Assembly (NCBI RefSeq): GCF_032854445.1
Contig: NC_088295.1
Coordinates: 69,969,058-70,029,057 of the forward strand
DNA: 60,000 nt
Origin: Liolophura sinensis
Taxonomy: Eukaryota > Mollusca > Polyplacophora > Chitonida > Chitonidae
Reading direction: 5' to 3'
Part shown: positions 51,901 through 60,000 of the stretch, piece after piece
Numbering within the stretch: the stretch's first letter is position 1
How the letters are laid out: every line of letters begins with the position of its first letter
Made by a program: the position numbers and the translations under genes
Notes under the pieces: generated by a model
Databases searched by the model: none
The model's input: the letters and a program-made list of their open reading frames with translations, nothing else
What the model was told of the DNA's origin: nothing

Positions 51901-54900
51901 TTCCCAAACACCTTACAAATATTTAAGCTTTCTGTAAACAATGGAAGTAATGAGCGTGACATTGTTCTGCAAGGTTGAAAAATGGTGATGGGATTGAGGT
52001 ATAGGTACCGTGCAGTACTGCGTACAGTACTATAATATGTGAACAAAGTCTCCTGAATACCAAATTTTTTTCAGCTAATGAAAGTCTGTCTTATAAATAT
52101 GTTTCCTACAGGAATTTCCTCAGTATGTTGTTCAGTGTGTGACTGATAGAGATGTTTTTTTACCTCAGGAAACTGTCCGGCCAGAGTTTGAAAGCTCAGT
52201 GGTACGGAAAAGAACCAACCCAATAAACAAGGTAAAACTTTCTTCTTCTGAACAATGTTTTACATGTCATTATGCAGTTTGCTAGTTGTAGAATCATTCT
52301 TCATTGCTTTCTTTTGAAATCTGTAACCGGAAAACCAAAATTGTCTACAAACAAGCCAATACTTCGCAATCCAGACTGCGTGCTATTACACTCACCACAA
52401 TAGAACAGCTGTTGTCAAACTAGCACCATGCCGTGGATAGTGGCCTTGAAGTTTTAGGCTGCAGATGCTTCCTACGGCCAATAAAATGACACTTCAAAGT
52501 AATGACACTTTCTACTAGACGTTTTCAGTTTCTGCATTATTTTTTACTACAAGTTACTGCAACTGGGGATATGATTTCTAATGTAAAATTTCACTATGAT
52601 ACTGTATATAATGTAGTATGCACACCGCTGATAGGTGAGAGCATATTTGAGTGAAAATTAGCACCCAGCTCCCAGTGTACTGCTTGATCTCACAATATTT
52701 TGACTAAGAAAATGGCAGCTGTCTGAAATGCGAATTTGGCTTATTCGGATCATTTTATCTCTTACTTGGCACGTGAATTTTTGTGTAATTTATTACCACT
52801 AACAATAAAATACTTGATCAGTCTGATATGGCAACAATGCTGTATCTGCATTTTATTTTTACCTTACTCCTTCTGCACAATTAACGGAAGAGTGCCTAAT
52901 TAAAAATACTGTCACACTTTCAGTCTGTAAGCTTGTGGTGGGCTCAAGATCAAGCTAGTGTATGTACTAACTACTACCAGTACTCCATGGACCTTGGTGA
53001 ATCCCCTTTAACTATCTTGCCACAGCTCTATCCCATTGGTGTAGCTTCTAGTTTTTTCACATTATATAAATTATAATGTTATAATTATTATTATATAATT
53101 GGTATTATGGCTGTGGCGTATAAAGAAGAAAATCAACTCATGACACGCTGAGGCAGAAAACACCAAGCACTGTTAACAGCTTTGATATAACACAAATTGT
53201 TGTCTGCTTTACCTACCCAACCAGCCAGCTATGCTTTGTCATATTTGTCAGTCATATTTCCATTGTTATGGTTTACTCATGCATGTACATCATAAGTCAT
53301 TGGCCACTGCTCAGCCTCCTCAATTTGTGGGTTAGGTGTGAGCTGGTGAAATGTTCAGAGATCATCTGCAAGTGATCATGTGAAAAGTGTTTTCATCACA
53401 AGACAGATAAACTAAATCGCAGATTGGATTGGAAACCGTTTTGTGCAACCTAATGACATGAAAAATAAGTTACTGGGGCCATAACGACATCTAGAGATCT
53501 TTCATTGGTGTACAAGTATTTTTCATTTATCTGGTTCTGATGATAAATATACAATTTCCTTGGAGAAGAGAATTGGATTTGTATTTCAGAGGCAATTTAC
53601 CTGCATCTCATCTTTCATCTCATTTCAATCTCTGCAATGTGTCAACAGTATCTAATAGTATAGAAGATCTTCATTCATAATCTGTGTACATGTAGACCAA
53701 GTAATGGACAAAATGATTTTGAGCAACCGGAAGACATTCCAGCCTGCATGTATTGACAATTGTGTGTCTGATTGTAACATCTATACATTACCCTTAAAGA
53801 TGCAATGATATATCCCTGTCACATACATAAAAGAAATATTGCTATCCTGGAAACAAGGTGATATACAGGAATTAAGAAATTTCAGTGAGAAATGACATTC
53901 AGGATGACCTTTTTGACCTCTGTTTCAGGCAGAGGAACCTTATGTGCCAATCTGGAGCAAACTTTTGCGATATATCACAGCAATGTTTGTGGTAGTTTTC
54001 ATGGTAAGTCTAGCAATGATTATTAAAAATGTTCTGTTATTTGGAGAAAAAACAAAGTATGTTTTTCTCGAAAAACTCATGCTTATTTGTGTGATGTGAT
54101 GTCAGTCCAAGATGTTGCATGTACACGTACTGTAAACCAAAATTGGTCCAATAAATAGTTAACCCAAGGTGAAAGCTGAAGTCATATCTCCAGTCAATAT
54201 GGTTCAGTTGTTTACACCCAATACAGACATGTACATGTTTAATTTATGAAATTAATGAAATTAATTAAACAGTGCATACATTTGTTTTTTTTCTGTGTCG
54301 TTAATACATTTACCTGTGTTAAATCATGCCAAAGGCATTTCAGAGTGATGGGTACACGCTGTCACTAGTTAGTCAACAGTGCCATTTCACTTTTCAAGTT
54401 TCATGTACAAGCACATTTTCATTTCCAGATATTAGATGATATGAATGTCCTGTATAAGAAGTATAATGTAGTTCATGTGTCTGACCGTGTTGAAGACAAT
54501 GATGATGTGATGGTATGGTGTGTTGCAGCTTGCTATAGTGATTGCAGCCCTGTTTGCAGTGATTATCTACCGTATCATCATTGTGGCTGTTCTCTACAGT
54601 TTGAGCGACAACTTGATTCAGGGTCGAGAGCCACTCATCACCACGGCAACTGCTGCTATCATCTCACTTGTCCTCATCATCATCCTTGGATTTGTGAGTA
54701 CTGAGTGTTGTCAGTGAGATCATATATACAATTACATTCATAACAGTCAAAGATAAGATGTAAGAAATGCTCTTGCGTGTAGTTTAACATGGAGACCACT
54801 TGCTATCAACCAGTATGAATTTTATTTACTTATTTTTTTAGCATTTTATGCCATACTCAAATATATTACTTGATGATGACGATGACCAGCATTGTGGTGG

Positions 54901-57900
54901 GAGGAAAGCTGGCAGAGTTGGGGGGACTATGACGATTTGCAGGTTACTGGTGCACCTTTCCAAACACCAATATGAAATACACCGCACGTGGAAAAGTTTG
55001 CCAATATATGTATAACATTTGACACCCATAATATACTGGTCCCCATCATGTGTGAAAAATAGTCAAAGGAAATCTCCATCTAGAAAACTTAATATATTCT
55101 GAATATTTTCAAGTGATTAATACGTTTCTGAAGTGATTTTAAACTGGACTCCACAAGCTGCTACTATGAACTTAGGTGTAGCAACTTTGACAACAAGACC
55201 AGAATGTTAACAGGTGTGTCTTATTCACTGGCATATGAACCTGACTGACCCTTTTGAGCTTGGAAGGTATTGATTAACATAAATGGACAGGAAATGTGGC
55301 AAAACACATATGAACGTTGTATTTCAGTGGCTCTAGAAGTAGGTATTCTTTTTTTGATGTTTCAGGTATATTTGTTTATTTAACATGATATAAACTTTTG
55401 TGTTTCAGGTGTACCAGTTCGTTGCCACCTGGTTGACAAATATAGGTAAGCTCAATCTGTTGATATTTTCACACTTCTCAGAAGAGATTTGTCATCAATC
55501 TGATACAATGAACAGACTTTCCTCTTTGGTCCATAAGTATTGCTATTATAAAATTGGTCAGATTTTACTTCAAGATTTATGGGCTGTCTCAGCCTTCTGT
55601 TCAGAAGTTCATCTTCAGGACACTTGTGTTAGTAAGATATTTGAAAAGCCCTTTCTGTGGTAGACTTACAAATTCATTTGTTGGAGATAACTGTACAGCA
55701 TAACTGTACTTGAATAGGCTTCGCTAATATCAGTCAAATCACTGGTCTTACAGAAATGACAACTTTAAATCTGGTCATATCTGTCTGTGTATTTTTCCAG
55801 AACAACCGAGGACTGATACAGAGTGGGAAGACAGCTTCACACTGAAAATGTTCCTCTTCCAGTTTGTCAATTACTATGGAACTATCTTCTACATTGCTTT
55901 CTTCAAGGGGAGGTAAGTATGCTATGTGTTACAGGAGAAGACTTTTGTTAGTGTTGTCAACTGATCTCTGATGTTAAAAGCTAAAAGCTGCTTCTTAATT
56001 CTAATGTCTTCCAGGTTGGAGAATGTGTAGAATGTGCAAAGCTGAGAAGTTCCACATGTATTTATCTGGTGAAAACTTAATACGAGGCACAGTATATGCA
56101 TGTACCAATATGAACGATTCATTTAAGTACCTTTGGATGTTGTAAATCGGTGATGTCAGCTGATAAAGGGAAGAAACTCTGCAGTTTATTACGTTGCAAG
56201 TCAGAATTGCAAATAACTTTGATACCTTTATTTTTCAATAATGGGTAACCTGGTTATGGAATTAAGTGTCAGAATATAAAAGAAGTAATAAATGTCCCCA
56301 ACAACTGCCCTGACTTCTTCTTGTACAGGTTTATGGGACGTCCTGGAGACTATGACTACACACTGACAGAATATCGTCAAGAGGAGGTAACTGCATGAGA
56401 CATTCATAATGCATTGCAGTATGTTCTTTGTAGTGGCAAGTCATTCTCTGCATTACTGCACATTCTCTTATGTGTATAATACATGTATATGACAATGCCC
56501 TTGTTTTCAAGAAATCTGGGGAACAGACATACATGTACACTCTTTATGAGCATTTGCGTGTATTCCTGTATTGTTTGCCTGTATTGTTTTTATTGCAAAA
56601 TGTGTGATTTACTGGAGCAGTATGTGAATAATACTTGCTTATACTTTGAATGTAAAGCTCTATTTCGAATTCTACTCTTCACACTGCAAATCTTGCACGT
56701 TTTGTCTCGTTTCAGTGTGACCCAGCAGGCTGCCTGATTGAGCTGTGTATTCAGCTGGCCATTGTCATGGTTGGAAAACAAAGTTTTAACAACTTCAAGG
56801 AAATTGTTCTCCCGTAAGTAGCCCACAAGAGGATATGTAGTGATAGTGGTCTACTTGGAGAACACTTTAGACAGTTGTCTTGGTTTCTGTCGAGGTTAAC
56901 CAGGTTTTTATTTAACTGGGGCTGTTTCTATTAACTTTCTGGTTTCTACGACAATGAAGGGCTATATAACCAGTTTCGGTGCCGTGAGATTTGAAGGTTT
57001 CACGCCGAGATTTCCAATAGGGGAGTTCAAACTCTCTTGTCATTGAAGGTAAAAACAGCCCTTCGATATCATGTGACATGTGAAAAATGTTAGGAAACCT
57101 TTGTTGACATCAATTTACTGACCTTTTGTCTCATCATGTTCCAGATGCACAAACCTGCCTTTAAGTTCACAAATACACAGCTCCACAATTTCTCAGTCGT
57201 TTGTATACTCTGAATAACTTTTTGGCAAAACTTTTCTGTGTTAAGGGTTTTGAAGTCTTGTAATTCCAATGACCTGTAGATAGAAAACTATGAGAGCTAA
57301 AAATTCGTAATGTGCTCCAAATTGTAGCCCAGGGTATGCATTTTCTGTGGGTTCATGGAACCTATTTGAGCTACAACTAAAAGTTTTCTTTTGCTACATG
57401 TAGAAGTGTTTAAATGACATCACTCAGGTTGCCTCCATCACCAGGCGATTAGCATGCTACTAGCGCATCCAGGAGCCGCCCACATGTGTGATTGCTGTGT
57501 TAAGAATATACTGGCTTTCTCTCTGTCATACTTTGAAGGTTTTTCAGCAACCTGTGGATGGTCATAAATTACTGAGCCTGGTTTCTCCCCCCATCATAAT
57601 GCCTGCCTCCATTGTATCAGTAAAATATTCTTGAATATGGCATAAAAAACGTCCAGTGAATAAAATGAATAAGTGACATCACCATATTTCAGAAATAGAA
57701 ACATTAATTTAATCTGTAATTTAACTGTAATTCGTTGACCTTTTCGACCAGCAGGCATCAAGCCACAGCTATGTGCCAGGCTGTGAAATTTGCCACTTTT
57801 ACTTCAAATGATCGAAACTTAAAACGATGTCGCATTGGTGGGGTGGGTGATTGTTTTCTCGTCTTGACTGATGGCTAGACAAACATCGCCACGGGAATGC

Positions 57901-60000
57901 GGTGCATATGCTTGGCGCAGATGAAAGTCATCCAGTGGATACAGGCTTGAAGAATTCCAGACAACACCTTTATTTTTACCATGAATTAAAATGATGAAAG
58001 TATCAAGCCAAAGCTGTTTACAAACCTGTAAATTCTGAAACTGTCTCAAAGCTTTTTCTTGTCAAAGTGGCAAGCTCACGACTGCTTCTCCAGCTGTCAG
58101 CTACACTGCAGAAGTGAATGCATTATACAGGGAACAGTGTTGTCTGTTCACAGTCCCAAAGATAAATGTAACAAATCAGCGTGCAATTGTATTTCAGCAA
58201 CCTGACAAACAAGTATCTGCCATTAAGCTCCTGTAACATACAGAGGGAAGTTTTTCAAGCCTCAGGCACATGATGGTTTGTCATCCTATTTTAGAAATGT
58301 TCGATGTGCCTGCCATTTCATTTCGGAAACCGTCAATTACACACATAAACATACTTGGGACAAGGTTTCCTAAACATACATGTTTAAACCTCGTTCTCGC
58401 ATGATTGTGACAGTCGATTGCCATGTCTGTACATCAGTAAATTTACACTGAACCCCATATAGGTAGATGGAACAATCTCCAGACATTCCTGATTGCTTAA
58501 AATGGGGATCATAAACTCAACATACACAGATTGAATATTGTGTTTGCATGTGTGGAAATGGATGCCCATTTCCAGCTTCATATTGCAACAATTGTAAACA
58601 TTGTGTTAATGCAATGCTAAATCTATTCCTACTGACTTTTTCTGGGATCTCAGTCGCGTGTGTGCAAGTCTTAGGCCTACAGGTAACTGACAGCTTATAG
58701 AATGAAACACTGACCAATTAGATGAACTGATTTTATTGACCCACCCCTTGGGGGAAAGAAAGTCAACATGATTTTGAAAGCTCCTGCCAAATCTAGACTA
58801 GCAGACGGAGGCTTAAAATTTTATATACCGTCACGTGCCTAGTGGAGAGCGATTGCATTTTAATTTGGACTTTTAGGTTTGATTTTGTTACTAAACCATT
58901 TCAGTACAACTATTATAAAGTCATATGCCGGTATAGGTGTATAACAGAGATATTCACAAAACTTACATGTAATCTTTTTACCACGTGTATAATTCGAAAC
59001 AATTACCAAACCAACAGGTGGTCGGATTGGGTCTCTGCTGTGATTGACAGGTGGTGCAAACAACTTCAAAGGCTGTACCCAGAGCTGGGCGAAGTTGCGA
59101 TTTGCATATCAATACAACTCGGCTGTTTATATTTGAATATATAAATTTATATTAAATATGTATATTTGTCCATTTTAGATTGACCAAAATTTCCACACAA
59201 AGAATGGTATTAGTAGATCATGAAAACCTCCATTGGTAAGGTGTGAAGACGTACATGTATGTATGTTTTGATGCCAAAAAAGTGGATGAAAGATAGATTT
59301 TCTTACGAGAAGAAGCATGTAATGCAGAGTCTAAATTCAGCGTTTAAAGGTGGAGCAGCATAGTTGCTCGTTTTTAACAACATTGTGTTCAACCTAATGA
59401 AAAAAAAACAATTACGATTATGGCAGGTCGATCGGATAACGCGAACTTAATAAATTAAGTTGTGTAATAGGCTGTTAACCAGTTTGGCATCTGTCAGTGC
59501 CCATGGTGAACAAATGACAGGAAACAAAAGACAGTGTGGCTCGGGAAATCACCTTAACGATGGGACCTATTTTTTTGCCTTGTGTACTGACCAATCAAAG
59601 CCTCCATGCAGATCGCTGGTCAGGTGACGTGCCGACTTTGTCTATAGTCATATGGGCGAGAACAATCAACTATCCACGGTGCGCTATTCAGCTTATTTGA
59701 TGAGATTCCCCTACAGTCCCTGACCTTGTTTTGTCAACTTTCCCTCGAGCATTCTGACCATGAGTGCTGCTCAGCTGGTCAAAATGTAACGAATTACAAT
59801 AGATTTAGAGGGTAACTGGACAGTTACATGCTCTTGAACTGCCTTGATAATTGTCCATGATTTCCTACAATGGACTGTGTATCTTAACATATTTATTAAC
59901 ATCGCTTTATATGTGTTACAAATATTGTCATGTCACAATCTTCTCTGTCCTGAAACAGAAAACCATTTGTTCCAAACTACTTGGAGGCCGTGAAACTGCA
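21523..60000 (+). CDS. Anoctamin (TMEM16 family) membrane protein, 3'-partial
   Basis: Anoctamins are dimeric membrane proteins that work as Ca2+-activated chloride channels or lipid scramblases. I spliced 25 exons by hand in one frame (about 757 residues). They give a 181-residue N-terminus, the dimerisation domain ([29 protein letters not shown]), [17 protein letters not shown] before TM1, a six-cysteine extracellular loop, [18 protein letters not shown] after TM2, and [15 protein letters not shown] near TM5. The start ATG has A at -3 and G at +4 and an in-frame stop upstream. The motifs resemble the ANO3/4/5/6/7 side of the family more than ANO1/2, but I cannot fix the paralogue, so no symbol is given. 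TM7 to TM10 lie beyond the window. Confidence 0.93.
23340..23975 (-). pseudogene. Retroelement fragment, probably Penelope-like
   Basis: On the minus strand three overlapping open frames follow each other (23975-23643, 23944-23477, 23535-23353). The first is rich in Pro, Thr, Ser, Asn and Gln. The last contains [20 protein letters not shown] and [15 protein letters not shown]. That pattern (…LL.[KR]G.KF.PTP … R.LRL…F) is, from memory, typical of the segment just before the reverse transcriptase in Penelope-like elements. No reverse transcriptase follows: the frame stops at about 23350. I call it a truncated, frame-disrupted copy. Confidence 0.45.
23935..24118. repeat. Perfect 40-bp inverted repeat around (TA)28
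   Basis: Left arm 23935-23974 and right arm 24079-24118 are exact reverse complements over 40 bases (the right arm starts TGCAGCAGCAAACAAAGCTA). The 104-bp spacer holds (TA)28 at 24015-24070. The left arm encodes the first residues ([12 protein letters not shown]) of the minus-strand retroelement frame. Confidence 0.93.
24181..24250 (+). repeat. Dispersed 70-bp repeat, copy 2
   Basis: It matches 16421-16490 (AACATTTCTGGAGTACTACT…TTAGTGGCTGGCTTGATGTT). It sits 60 bp beyond the right arm of the inverted repeat. Confidence 0.7.
28148..28235. repeat. Imperfect inverted repeat (hairpin), ~37-bp arms
   Basis: CATGGTGACTCAGTGATAGG…CAAATATATATG pairs with CATATATTTGTATATCCTGA…GAGTGACCATG. A few mismatches and a small gap occur; the central loop is about 13 bases. 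It could be a tiny foldback transposon. Confidence 0.75.
29431..29575 (+). repeat. ~50-bp tandem repeat, three copies
   Basis: Copies begin TGTATGTTACAA at 29431, 29480 and 29535 and share GTGATATTACACC-type middles and AGAGTATATA. Confidence 0.75.
29940..30115 (-). repeat. Second tRNA-derived SINE family, minus orientation
   Basis: Read on the minus strand, GTCTCAATTGGTAGAGCATC is an A-box-like tRNA half and AGATCCAGGGTCAATCCTGG a diverged B-box region. The body that follows includes GAGGAAGTTGTAACTTCCTC. The head is unlike that of the other SINE family in the window. Confidence 0.6.
30440..32098. other. Anoctamin intron 2
   Basis: It contains a direct duplication with a 50-bp period (30911-30947 and 30961-30997, TTAATTATCATTCTAATGAA type). 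Nothing else recognised. Confidence 0.6.
32183..35822. other. Anoctamin intron 3
   Basis: At 33071-33132, CTCGCCACGATATGGCTGAA…GGCATTAAGCCATAATCATT followed by CATTCATT is, from memory, a common mollusc SINE 3' end (+ strand). A T19 run lies at 34133-34151. No further exon or gene is supported. Confidence 0.55.
35895..37722. other. Anoctamin intron 4
   Basis: AT-rich, with a short TA run near 37149-37166. No exon or recognised repeat. Confidence 0.5.
37779..39860. other. Anoctamin introns 5 and 6 (exon 6 lies at 38817-38888)
   Basis: AT-rich intron sequence with ACATGTACATG motifs. I recognise no mobile element. Confidence 0.45.
40181..40330 (-). repeat. SINE copy, minus orientation, with target duplication
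   Basis: A long (TTTA)n tail is followed by TTGACTGGTGTTTTACACCA, TATTTCACTTACATGATGTC, CCAGCATTACGGTGGGAGTA and ACCATCCACAGGTTGCTGAC. The head is truncated. Direct repeats AGGAATATAAA (40170-40180) and AGGAATATGAA (40331-40341) flank it. Confidence 0.9.
41262..41640 (+). repeat. 36-bp minisatellite, clean core at 41381-41570
   Basis: The core unit is CTACATGTAGCATGAATGAG followed by TCTCTACATTAATGGC. One unit has lost ten bases. Degenerate relatives (TATGCATGAGTCTTTGCATT…) extend on both sides, showing decay toward the edges. Confidence 0.85.
42477..50276 (+). CDS. Anoctamin exons 8-14 (dimerisation domain)
   Basis: Exons: 42477-42635, 45884-45982, 46446-46588, 48369-48484, 48814-48869, 49684-49740, 50212-50276. 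Order of motifs: [97 protein letters not shown] and [20 protein letters not shown]. This is the Anoct_dimer region and the cytoplasmic link to TM1. All joins preserve frame. Confidence 0.92.
42636..45883. other. Anoctamin intron 8
   Basis: A 50-bp direct duplication occurs at 43450-43499 and 43500-43549 (CATTTATGCCTGACCTTTTT). Nothing else is recognised in this 3.2 kb intron. Confidence 0.55.
46061..46128 (-). repeat. SINE 3' fragment
   Basis: TCTTATTTATTTGGTTGATG, TTTAATGCCATATTCAAGAA and TAATTCACGTAATGGC match the tail end of the SINE family in minus orientation. Confidence 0.7.
46589..48368. other. Anoctamin intron 10
   Basis: AT-rich. No exon or known repeat is seen apart from a T-run near 47731-47745. 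Confidence 0.5.
49248..49376 (+). repeat. 5'-truncated SINE with perfect 13-bp target duplication
   Basis: The body runs from ACTTGTGGATGGTCCTGGGT through GGGCTCTGCCCGGTTTCC, CCATAATGCTGGCTGCC and AAGTGAAATATTATTTTGAG to the tail CCATCAATCAAATAAATAAA. TATACTCATAGTA occurs exactly at 49235-49247 and 49377-49389. Confidence 0.95.
49415..49634. mobile_element. MITE-like element with imperfect terminal inverted repeats
   Basis: CCCCAGGGCTACAAAGCAGC…CTTAGACTTAAGACA at the left end pairs with the reverse complement of TTATGTCTAAGACAGATTTG…TGATCCTGGGG at the right end. It is 220 bp long and has no coding capacity. No clear target duplication was found. Confidence 0.6.
50451..52231 (+). CDS. Anoctamin exons 15-18 (TM1, extracellular loop, TM2)
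   Basis: Exons: 50451-50585, 50990-51156, 51687-51769, 52169-52231. TM1 is [20 protein letters not shown]. The extracellular loop has six cysteines ([20 protein letters not shown]) and two N-glycosylation sequons (NIT, NYS). TM2 spans [18 protein letters not shown], split by the exon 16/17 junction. [20 protein letters not shown] is the conserved acidic cytoplasmic segment. Exon 18 has a possible upstream acceptor (see findings). Confidence 0.93.
52232..53928. other. Anoctamin intron 18
   Basis: No exon is supported. An AT-rich stretch at 53060-53105 (ATTATATAAATTATAATG…) is locally self-complementary. Nothing else recognised. Confidence 0.5.
53929..56813 (+). CDS. Anoctamin exons 19-24 (TM3 to TM6)
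   Basis: Exons: 53929-54003, 54529-54693, 55409-55445, 55801-55912, 56329-56386, 56716-56813. TM3 spans the exon 19/20 junction ([22 protein letters not shown]). TM4 includes [14 protein letters not shown], and TM5 [21 protein letters not shown]6 holds [20 protein letters not shown], then [13 protein letters not shown]. The Asn codon at 56788-56790 and Glu codon at 56800-56802 occupy the i and i+4 positions of the first two Ca2+ ligands known in TM6 of ANO1, so that half of the Ca2+ site is kept. Confidence 0.92.
54822..54965 (-). repeat. SINE copy, minus orientation, diverged
   Basis: TTATTTACTTATTTTTTTAG is followed by CATTTTATGCCATACTCAAA, CCAGCATTGTGGTGGGAGGA and GATTTGCAGGTTACTGG. Flanks ACCAGTATGAATT (54809-54821) and ACCAATATGAAAT (54966-54978) match at 11 of 13 bases. 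Confidence 0.8.
56814..59958. other. Anoctamin intron 24 (3.1 kb)
   Basis: Besides the SINE at 57545-57665 I see no supported exon. The parts 56814-57540 and 57670-59950 contain only short open frames on both strands without recognisable domains. Confidence 0.45.
57545..57665 (+). repeat. SINE copy, 5'-truncated
   Basis: TCAGCAACCTGTGGATGGTC, CCCATCATAATGCCTGCC and AAAATATTCTTGAATATGGC are followed by a worn tail, CCAGTGAATAAAATGAATAA. Confidence 0.78.
59959..60000 (+). CDS. Anoctamin exon 25, cut by the window edge
   Basis: After the acceptor TGAAACAG, the bases complete a Pro codon and read [13 protein letters not shown] to the end of the window. The frame fits exon 24, but the polypyrimidine tract is modest and the peptide is not a strong family signature. 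Confidence 0.5.

Noticed and set aside
56919-57060. Possible foldback around GGGCTGTTT and AAACAGCCC
   Set aside because: Only about ten bases pair convincingly and the rest does not align in order, so it was not called an element.

Overview
The window is animal nuclear DNA: intron-rich, AT-rich, with GT-AG introns and many dispersed repeats. The repeats include a tRNA-derived SINE whose tail reads CACCAATCAAATAAATAAAT, other SINE ends, MITE-like foldbacks and many copies of the palindrome ACATGTACATGT. From memory this repeat mix is typical of molluscs, so I infer a mollusc, perhaps a bivalve, or at least a lophotrochozoan. No searches were run.

Two genes, both on the + strand, explain all the coding sequence I can support. 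(1) Positions 343-14158 hold the last 23 coding exons (about 1,140 residues) of ATM, the PI3K-like DNA-damage checkpoint kinase: most of the FAT domain, the complete kinase domain and the FATC tail, ending at a TGA at 14156-14158. The N-terminal part lies upstream of the window. (2) Positions 21523 to the window edge hold the first 25 coding exons (about 757 residues) of an anoctamin/TMEM16 membrane protein: a long N-terminus built from small exons, the dimerisation domain, and transmembrane segments 1 to about 6. Its C-terminus, with most of the Ca2+ site, lies beyond the window. I see no functional link between the two; they are simply adjacent on the same strand.

Layout: 1-342 intron; 343-14158 ATM exons and introns; 14083-15330 a tandem array grown from the ATM terminal exon; 15331-20640 ATM 3' end and intergenic DNA with repeats; 20640-21522 probable anoctamin promoter and 5' leader; 21523-60000 anoctamin, with an 8.7 kb first intron containing a retroelement fragment and a 40-bp inverted repeat around (TA)28.

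The most unusual structure is the 14083-15330 array. It contains seven copies (one functional, six downstream) of the segment coding for the FATC tail of ATM, plus many 32-bp derivatives, in a higher-order arrangement. Other points of note are a possible 19-codon alternative 3' splice site in the anoctamin, SINE copies with readable target-site duplications, and a SINE nested in an older repeat.
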